Shown here: piece after piece, positions 5,690 to 10,332 of the stretch
How positions within the stretch are numbered: the stretch's first letter is position 1
Layout: each line of letters opens with the position of its first letter
From: Candidatus Methanofilum arcanum
Lineage (GTDB): Archaea > Halobacteriota > Methanomicrobia > Methanomicrobiales > Methanospirillaceae
Direction: 5' to 3'
DNA length: 11,039 nt
Assembly: GCA_031285085.1 (NCBI GenBank)
Contig: JAITWW010000072.1
Span: 1-11,039 of the forward strand
The notes under the pieces: model-generated
What the model saw: the letters and a program-made list of their open reading frames with translations, nothing else
Told to the model about the DNA's origin: nothing
The model's database searches: none
Program-made: the position numbers and the translations under genes

Positions 5690-6250
5690 GTGGTATACAG
5701 TGACAAAATACATCTTGAAACTGACATTCAAGTAAAAGAGATCATGCGGTCAAATGTAAAAACCGTTGACTACAATGCAACTGTTGTAGATGCTGCCCAA
5801 AAAATGTGCTCCCGGGATATTGCTGGAAGTTGCGTAGTCCTCAAAAACAATCATCCAATTGGAATTATAACTGAGCAAGACATCAACTGCAAAGTGGTTG
5901 CAAAGAGCATATGTCCAAATGAAACTCTTGTAAAAGAGGTAATGACAGAGCCCCTCATCACAGTTTTGCCTGATATTAGAGTTGAGCAGGCCATAAAAAT
6001 GATGAATGAAAAGAGAGTTCGGCGACTTCCTGTTGTCAATGCAGAGAAAAAACTCATTGGCATTGTCACTGTACGTGACATCATGGCTCTTGGTGCCACC
6101 ATCAATGAGCTTGTCCATGATCTTGGAGAAATTAACCGTATTTCTGAAGAAAGAGGAGTATGTGAACGATGTGGATGCATGTCTGATGTGCTCTACCCTA
6201 TCGATAATTTGTTCCTCTGTTTAACCTGCAAAGAAGACGAGTTACTCTAA
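5690..6250 (+). CDS. Protein with two CBS domains and a C-terminal zinc ribbon
   Basis: A 186-residue protein with a CBS pair (Bateman module), CBS1 about 15-67 (KEIMRSNVKTV ... GIITEQDI) and CBS2 about 82-133 (KEVMTEPLITV ... GIVTVRDI). A C-terminal zinc ribbon follows with Cys158-x2-Cys161 and Cys177-x2-Cys180, plus Cys163. CBS pairs bind adenosine-containing ligands such as AMP, ATP or SAM and act as sensors. The zinc ribbon suggests a nucleic-acid or protein contact, so a ligand-responsive regulator is possible (inference). Start choice: the frame opens at a GTG at 5681, but that GTG is the end of the SD GGAGGTG. The GTG at 5690, 6 bases further, is the properly spaced start. First of three adjacent CBS genes; no clear terminator follows. 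Confidence 0.85.
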   Translation: MVYSDKIHLETDIQVKEIMRSNVKTVDYNATVVDAAQKMCSRDIAGSCVVLKNNHPIGIITEQDINCKVVAKSICPNETLVKEVMTEPLITVLPDIRVEQAIKMMNEKRVRRLPVVNAEKKLIGIVTVRDIMALGATINELVHDLGEINRISEERGVCERCGCMSDVLYPIDNLFLCLTCKEDELL

Positions 6251-6324
6251 GAAAAGAGGGGAAAAGAAAAATCTCACAAAAAAGACAAACAGACTTAAAA
6301 ATCGAAACAGATTGTATTATTCAC

Positions 6325-6359
6325 TTTTTATTATTTATCTTCAAAATACTTACGTGGAG
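6325..6359 (+). promoter_or_regulatory. Candidate promoter of the second CBS gene
   Basis: An AT-rich TATA-like stretch (TTTTTATTATTTATC, about 6325-6339) is followed by GTGGAG (6354-6359), a weak SD 11 bases before the ATG at 6371. The predicted leader is very short. An alternative ATG in frame at 6404 (Met12) has no better SD. Confidence 0.35.
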
Positions 6360-6370
6360 ACGAAACACGC

Positions 6371-7246
6371 ATGCACAACAGACATGACTATAACCAAGGG
6401 ATAATGAGCATCGCAACACGTGATGTCATATCTGCTCCTCCGACAATGAAAATATATGGGGCTTTTGAAACCCTTGCACGATGGAGATTTCGACGGCTTC
6501 CTATTGTAGATCCAGGTACAAGGCGAATAAAAGGAATCATCACGGCACAGGATGTTGTTGAGTTCCTTGGCGGAGGAACAAGTTTCAACCTGATTCATGT
6601 CAAACATTCTGGAAACTTCCTGAGTGCAATAAACGAAAGTGTCTCAAAAATTATGAGATCAGACGTGTGCACTCTCCCAGAGTCTGCAGAGATCAAAGAT
6701 GCGATACAGATCATTGTAGAAAAGGAACTTGGAGGAATTCCAATCGTTGATCAGAACATGGTACTCCGAGGTATTGTTACAGAACGTGACGTCCTTCGTG
6801 CTCTGTCTCTTCAGAAACTACAATCTGATAAACGAGTCCGCGATGTCATGACAAAAAATGTGCTGGTCGAGGGCCCAGACTGCCCATTGCATGCTGCAAC
6901 CAAGGTCATGGTTGAGAATCGTTTCAGAAGAATTCCAATTGTGAGCGAAAATGTCTTTTTTGGCATTATCACGGTAACTGATTTCATTCGCTATATTGGA
7001 ACTGGCCAGATCTTCTCGCAACTCATTACAGGGAATGTCGATGAGATTATGAACGTTCCCATTCGTGACTTGATGACTACTGACCTCCTGATGACAACTC
7101 CTGATACTCCCCTTGGAGAACTCGCTGAAATTATGGTAGAGCGAGGTATTGGAGGAGTACCTGTCATTGAAAATGACAAACTTGTCGGTCTCGTAACAGA
7201 GTATGACATGGTTTGTGCCCTTTCAAAGGTTCAGCATTACACGTGA
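6371..7246 (+). CDS. Four-CBS-domain protein
   Basis: A 291-residue protein made only of four CBS domains, at about 11-65, 91-145, 156-209 and 231-286. The repeated signature is visible four times: RRLPIVD...KGIITAQDVV, GGIPIVD...RGIVTERDVL, RRIPIV...FGIITVTDFI and GGVPVIE...VGLVTEYDMV. The architecture matches archaeal AMPK-gamma-like proteins such as the four-CBS Methanocaldococcus protein MJ1225, which binds adenine nucleotides. The Ser/Thr-x-x-Asp element in each last strand (TAQD, TERD, TVTD, TEYD) is the usual ribose-contacting motif and is kept in all four, so all sites could bind ligand. No catalytic or DNA-binding domain is attached, so it must act on a partner not visible here. Soluble, no signal peptide. 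Confidence 0.88.
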   Translation: MHNRHDYNQGIMSIATRDVISAPPTMKIYGAFETLARWRFRRLPIVDPGTRRIKGIITAQDVVEFLGGGTSFNLIHVKHSGNFLSAINESVSKIMRSDVCTLPESAEIKDAIQIIVEKELGGIPIVDQNMVLRGIVTERDVLRALSLQKLQSDKRVRDVMTKNVLVEGPDCPLHAATKVMVENRFRRIPIVSENVFFGIITVTDFIRYIGTGQIFSQLITGNVDEIMNVPIRDLMTTDLLMTTPDTPLGELAEIMVERGIGGVPVIENDKLVGLVTEYDMVCALSKVQHYT

Positions 7247-7271
7247 GAGCATAGAGCGGCGATAAAGAAAA

Positions 7272-7286
7272 AGATATTTGATATCT
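7272..7286 (+). other. Hairpin downstream of the second CBS gene
   Basis: AGATAT-TTG-ATATCT is a perfect 6-base inverted repeat with a 3-base loop, starting 26 bases after the stop at 7246. No T-run follows, so it is not a standard terminator. It lies directly before the TATA-like CTTATAAAAG and could be a protein-binding site for that promoter. Confidence 0.3.
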
Positions 7287-7287
7287 G

Positions 7288-7297
7288 CTTATAAAAG
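7288..7297 (+). promoter_or_regulatory. Strong TATA-like box in the 488-base CBS intergenic region
   Basis: CTTATAAAAG is one of the best archaeal TATA matches in the window, yet it lies far (438 bases) from the next annotated gene. Its centre is about 28 bases before an ATG at 7322, the distance expected for a leaderless transcript. Confidence 0.4.
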
Positions 7298-7321
7298 TAT
7301 CAAAATCTATCGGTTGAGGAG

Positions 7322-7459
7322 ATGGATCAGATTTTTCTGAAAAATTATGAAAAATTATGTGATCCCTCTCGTACATTGACATTGATTGCACAATCAAATA
7401 CAGCTGCGTCACGAAGATCCTCAGCTTTCGTTATCATGCTTATGTCTGTGACATCGTAA
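7322..7459 (+). CDS. Possible leaderless 45-residue small protein
   Basis: A short frame starting ATG at 7322 (MDQIFLKNYEKLCDPSRT...) and ending TAA at 7457-7459. I do not recognise it. Support is indirect. The frame starts about 28 bases after a strong TATA box, so a leaderless mRNA would begin at its ATG. GAGGA lies immediately before the ATG, too close to act as an SD. The first two thirds are polar and protein-like; the end (AFVIMLMSVTS) is hydrophobic. Against it: the same bases form inverted and tandem repeats (GGATCA/TGATCC arms and GAAAAATTAT twice), so the sequence may be selected as DNA or RNA structure, and stops follow quickly downstream. It could also be the remnant of a longer gene or a small RNA. 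Confidence 0.25.
   Translation: MDQIFLKNYEKLCDPSRTLTLIAQSNTAASRRSSAFVIMLMSVTS
7324..7365 (+). repeat. Inverted repeat enclosing a tandem GAAAAATTAT duplication
   Basis: The arms GGATCA (7324-7329) and TGATCC (7360-7365) enclose ATTTTT (7331-7336), which can pair with AAAAAT, and two head-to-tail copies of GAAAAATTAT (7339-7348 and 7349-7358). ATTTTT-CTG-AAAAAT alone is a perfect 6-base hairpin, and the second repeat copy offers an alternative partner. Confidence 0.45.
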
Positions 7460-7581
7460 TAAGAGGAAAAGTAGAGCAGTAATAGCAGTTATTTCCTCAC
7501 AGTTACTTATATGTGGTAAAGGGAGGGATTCACCCATACGGAAAGGAAAAGAGCAGATATGTGCTGCAGATGCAAGGATAA

Positions 7582-7690
7582 GGATCTGATTAGCTAGGTA
7601 CCAAGGAGTATACACATATTCCATGGGTTGGCTCAATATCCATTGAGTAACAGTTCTATATGTGTGTTTCTAACACATAAGGATCAGATT
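7582..7690 (+). repeat. GGATCWGATT repeats before the third CBS gene
   Basis: GGATCTGATT at 7582-7591 and GGATCAGATT at 7681-7690 share the flank ATAA on their 5' side (13 of 14 bases identical). A third copy, GGATCAGATT, lies at 7324-7333. All three are in the same orientation within one intergenic region. Candidate regulator-binding sites. Confidence 0.4.
7612..7679 (+). promoter_or_regulatory. Alternative-hairpin region before the third CBS gene
   Basis: ACACATAT (7612-7619) can pair with ATATGTGT (7658-7665). Inside lies a second stem, CTCAAT/ATTGAG (7632-7637 with 7642-7647), extended by GTT/AAC (7627-7629 with 7649-7651). The same TATGTGT (7659-7665) can instead pair with ACACATA (7673-7679). 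The two folds exclude each other, as in attenuator-like leaders. As DNA the region also contains TATA-like CTATATGTG (7656-7664) flanked by the arms. It could be an operator or a leader RNA. The rest of the 7460-7611 stretch shows nothing I can name. Confidence 0.35.
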
Positions 7691-7734
7691 GTTTGACGAA
7701 TAACACGAGAACATATTATAAGGAATAGAGTACG

Positions 7735-8511
7735 ATGACTGAAATATTAGTACATGACATCATGTCAAAGCCAGTAACAATTGCAAAATCTGCTCCGCTT
7801 ACTGAGGCACTTCAAAAAATGCTCCGTGAGGGTGTTGATCCCCTCATTGCCGTACATAATAATACGGTTACGGGAACGGTGTCACGACGCAGTATTGCCA
7901 ACAAGCTTGGCTCTAAAAAGACATCTGATATGGCTCCGGCTGCAATCCATGTTTCAAATGTGGTAAATGATGATTTTACTATTGTTTATGAGGATCAGGA
8001 GGTTGATGTGCTTCTTGCACTCTTACAATCTGGTGCAAAGCTTGCAATCGTCTATGACAGTGATAATAATCTGATCGGACAGGTCACGTACGGAGATCTC
8101 TTGCACCATCTTCACCCCTCCGCAACACTCCTTGAGATTCTTGAAAAACCATATTTACTGGATGTAGGAGAACGTGTTGTTCATCTCCGCCGTGTGATGA
8201 TGGATGAGAATGTGTCACACATTGTTGTCACAAACGATAATGTTGCTGTCGGCATTGTATCAGAGACTGATATCGCTGTTGCAATGAAAAAATTCCGGGA
8301 GTCTGTTCCTGAAAAGCATCAGGATACACAGATTCGAAACCTTCTTGCTGAGGATATCATGACATCACCTGTCATTACCATGGATGTGTCTCTTGGGCTT
8401 GATGCAGTGATTGATACCCTCCTTGAAAAGAAGATCAGTGCCATTCCAATCACAGACTCAGGTAAGGTAATTGGGATTCTAACACGTAAATCTGCGATAA
8501 TGGCACTGTAA
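7735..8511 (+). CDS. Four-CBS-domain protein (second, more divergent)
   Basis: A 258-residue protein built of four CBS domains, at about 5-57 (HDIMSKPVTI ... GTVSRRSI), 72-125 (less typical, SNVVNDDFTIV ... GQVTYGDLL), 134-184 (LEKPYLLDV ... GIVSETDIA) and 205-257 (EDIMTSPVITM ... GILTRKSAI). Compared with the preceding gene, the Ser/Thr-x-x-Asp ligand element is kept in domains 2 (TYGD) and 3 (SETD) but lost in 1 (SRRS) and 4 (TRKS), which suggests fewer adenosine-ligand sites. No additional domain is attached. The ATG at 7735 has only a weak AGGA SD about 10 bases upstream. The long leader region holds repeats and hairpins that suggest regulated expression. A partner is not evident from the neighbours. 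Confidence 0.85.
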   Translation: MTEILVHDIMSKPVTIAKSAPLTEALQKMLREGVDPLIAVHNNTVTGTVSRRSIANKLGSKKTSDMAPAAIHVSNVVNDDFTIVYEDQEVDVLLALLQSGAKLAIVYDSDNNLIGQVTYGDLLHHLHPSATLLEILEKPYLLDVGERVVHLRRVMMDENVSHIVVTNDNVAVGIVSETDIAVAMKKFRESVPEKHQDTQIRNLLAEDIMTSPVITMDVSLGLDAVIDTLLEKKISAIPITDSGKVIGILTRKSAIMAL

Positions 8512-8536
8512 TGAAACAACAATATCTCACCCATAC

Positions 8537-8542
8537 TTTTTT
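8537..8542 (+). terminator. Possible oligo-T terminator after the third CBS gene
   Basis: A six-T run (ACTTTTTTC) lies about 25 bases after the stop of the third CBS gene. It fits a simple archaeal terminator and separates this gene from the DHS-like unit. Confidence 0.3.
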
Positions 8543-8627
8543 CATCATGAAATCATAAAGGAGATAGAGAGCTAAAGAGCCTCGTGTACGTCTTTTGAAT
8601 GATTGATGTGATGTGTAATTGGTTTAT

Positions 8628-9593
8628 ATGACTATGATTCCACGTATTCCTGTAAAGCCAGGAAATAACGTTGCAGAGCTCCTTGATGGTATGGCACAGA
8701 CTGGTTTTCAAGGAAGAAAACTTGGAGAGGCATATCGCATCTGGAAAGCGATGATTGAGGATCCAGATGTATATATTATGCTTGGCCTTTCTGGAGCGAT
8801 GGTTCCTGCTGGTATGCAGGAATGCCTGATCTCTCTTGTTGAAAACCGATATATTGATCTGATTGTCTCGACTGGTGCAAATATTTTCCATGATATCTGT
8901 GAGCACTGTGGAGTGGAGCATTATCTTGGTCATCACCATGTTGATGATAAGGCATTATATGAACAGGGTATCGACAGAATGTATGATGTCTTTGCATATG
9001 AAGAGGAGTTTCGTGCCGTTGATAATGCAATCTCTGATTTTGCAGAAGAGCTGAATGGGTTTTGTGGGTCATCATCTGAGTTCTTACAAAAACTCGGGGT
9101 TTGGCTTGCTGAAAGATATCCAAAAGGACGCTCTCTTACTGCTACTGCAGCAGCTTTTGACATCCCTATTCTTGTTCCTGCACTTACTGACTCATCTATT
9201 GGAATCGGGCTTGTCATTGCTCGCAGGCGTGGTATCGATGTCTCAGTCGATCAGATCCAGGATGCTGATGATATTACGCGTATTGTTGAAAAACAGAAGC
9301 GTACTGGTGTGATATATGTTGGCGGAGGGGTTCCAAAGAATTTCATTCAGCAGACCCAGGTGATTGCTGATATTCATTCTGCAGCATGTGGGGGTCATGA
9401 TTATGCCATTCAGTTTACCACAGACACACCACACTTTGGAGGGTTGTCTGGATGTACATTTGATGAAGCAATCTCATGGGGAAAAGAGGCTTTTGACTGT
9501 AAACAGGTTCAATGTTTCTGTGATGCAACAATTGCACTTCCGATCGTGCTTTCCGGTCTTGTTGGATCTCATACCCTTCGTGCAAAGCGATGA
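8628..9593 (+). CDS. Deoxyhypusine synthase-family protein (DHS-like)
   Basis: A 321-residue member of the deoxyhypusine synthase family, which uses NAD and spermidine to transfer a 4-aminobutyl group to a Lys (on aIF5A in true DHS). Visible motifs are LSGAMVPAGM (54-63), STGANIFHD (81-89), PALTDSSIGIG (184-194), GGGVPKNF (232-239) and EAISWGK, with the Lys that carries the enzyme-imine intermediate in DHS (Lys286). The block GGHDYAIQFTTDTPHFGGLS (255-274) resembles the DHS-like subclass that includes homospermidine synthases (SpeY) more than classical archaeal DHS, which reads GGVPKHHI; here the His is Asn238. The substrate is therefore uncertain. The frame opens at a TTG (8619) directly after a stop; the ATG at 8628 (or 8634) is preferred, although neither has a good SD. 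It overlaps the DUF2240 gene. Confidence 0.85.
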   Translation: MTMIPRIPVKPGNNVAELLDGMAQTGFQGRKLGEAYRIWKAMIEDPDVYIMLGLSGAMVPAGMQECLISLVENRYIDLIVSTGANIFHDICEHCGVEHYLGHHHVDDKALYEQGIDRMYDVFAYEEEFRAVDNAISDFAEELNGFCGSSSEFLQKLGVWLAERYPKGRSLTATAAAFDIPILVPALTDSSIGIGLVIARRRGIDVSVDQIQDADDITRIVEKQKRTGVIYVGGGVPKNFIQQTQVIADIHSAACGGHDYAIQFTTDTPHFGGLSGCTFDEAISWGKEAFDCKQVQCFCDATIALPIVLSGLVGSHTLRAKR

Positions 9594-10048
9594 CACTTCA
9601 GGTAACAGTTGCAGCACCATTCTATCATGCAGCAAAGCCTGCAATGAGTAAGAATGAGCTCATCTATTATTATGCATTTGATCGCAAGTGGATGGATCGG
9701 GAGTCAGTAGAGCTCTTGCTTCGTCGTGCATGTGATGCTGGACTTTTGAAGGTAGAAGATGAGATGTTTGTGCCAACTTTTAATGTTGCATCAGTTCATG
9801 TGCCAATTGGATTTCGACCTTCATCTTCAGTGCTTCATGCATCTGATCCCTTTGAAGTTCTCTTAGAGAGGATATCTGTGCAAACAGGACGTACTCACGA
9901 AGAGGTTATTGCAGAGATGAATGCCTGTATTGCTGATGAGTTTTATGGAAATATTACCGCTCAGGCAGCAATTGTATGTATCTCTGCAAAGTATCATGTT
10001 TTATTCTCTGATCTTTTAACAGAGCTTGAACAGCAGATGCTTGGATGA
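9590..10048 (+). CDS. DUF2240 family protein
   Basis: A 152-residue protein of the archaeal DUF2240 family. Residues about 1-60 (PFYHAAKPAMSKNELIYYYA ... LLRRACDAGLLKVEDEMFVP) look like a winged-helix-type fold with a short basic helix (LLLRRA) and a beta wing. A more helical C-terminal part (DPFEVLLERIS ... LTELEQQML) follows. The function is unknown; a nucleic-acid-binding or regulatory role is only a guess from the fold. The ATG overlaps the stop of the DHS-like gene by four bases (ATGA) and has no clear SD, so translation is probably coupled to the upstream gene and the two products may be functionally linked. It ends before several T-runs. Confidence 0.8.
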   Translation: MTLQVTVAAPFYHAAKPAMSKNELIYYYAFDRKWMDRESVELLLRRACDAGLLKVEDEMFVPTFNVASVHVPIGFRPSSSVLHASDPFEVLLERISVQTGRTHEEVIAEMNACIADEFYGNITAQAAIVCISAKYHVLFSDLLTELEQQMLG

Positions 10049-10090
10049 ATTCTCATATTGTCATTTTATTATGTGAAATAGATACGTACT

Positions 10091-10130
10091 CTTTTTAAAT
10101 CCCTTTTTTGCTTCCTATTTTTTTTATTTT
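10091..10130 (+). terminator. Multiple T-run terminator after the DHS-DUF2240 operon
   Basis: Three T-rich tracts follow one another: CTTTTTAAA (from 10091), CCCTTTTTTG (10101-10110) and eight T residues (10118-10125) followed by ATTTT. They start about 40 bases after the DUF2240 stop. Serial oligo-T tracts are typical of archaeal intrinsic termination. Confidence 0.55.
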
Positions 10131-10186
10131 GGATCTCATATTTGCAATGCCTTTAACAACCTTTAAGTTTCTTCACAACCGTTCAT

Positions 10187-10196
10187 CTTTATACTT
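10187..10196 (+). promoter_or_regulatory. TATA box of the surface-protein gene
   Basis: CTTTATACTT has its centre near 10192 and predicts transcript start around 10216-10218, about 115 bases before the ATG at 10333. The start coincides with the first arm of the structured leader. Confidence 0.45.
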
Positions 10197-10216
10197 GAAC
10201 TGAAAAAAATGCAGTT

Positions 10217-10324
10217 ATGCCATGGAGCTGCGGTGACTCAGAGCATGAATCTGATGAATAGAGGAGTTAAGCGTTAGGGGTCTTCTGTCATCAAGAGCTA
10301 CCATAGGAGTTTTGGCATGGGGGG
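10217..10324 (+). ncRNA. Candidate structured 5' leader RNA of the surface-protein gene
   Basis: From the predicted transcript start the sequence can fold into nested stems. P1 is ATGCCA (10217-10222) with TGGCAT (10313-10318). P2 is TGGAGCT (10223-10229) with AGCT-A-CCA (10296-10303, one bulged A), directly stacked on P1. P3 is TGATGA (10252-10257) with TCATCA (10288-10293). P4 is AGAGGA (10260-10265) with TCTTCT (10281-10286, one G-U pair). The loop is purine-rich (GTTAAGCGTTAGGGG), and 10230-10251 stays unpaired as a possible ligand or protein site. The P1 3' arm runs into the G-rich SD (10319-10324), so folding could affect translation. No known riboswitch was recognised. A 14-codon frame beginning at 10217 and a 7-codon frame at 10317 overlap it. 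The pairing is seen; an RNA function is inferred. Confidence 0.4.
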
Positions 10325-10332
10325 TATACTTT

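Noticed and set aside
7421..7636. 71-codon minus-strand frame in the CBS intergenic region
   Set aside because: It opens at a TTG without an SD, has no promoter in the right place, reads like chance sequence and overlaps the repeats and hairpins described on the plus strand.
8776..9217. Minus-strand and alternate-frame readings within the DHS-like gene
   Set aside because: The plus-strand frame carries all DHS-family motifs; the others are antisense or out-of-frame by-products.
10251..10290. Possible hammerhead ribozyme or C/D-box RNA because of CTGATGA
   Set aside because: The hammerhead GAAA partner and cleavage triplet are absent, and no properly placed D and D' boxes were found. The TGATGA instead pairs with TCATCA.
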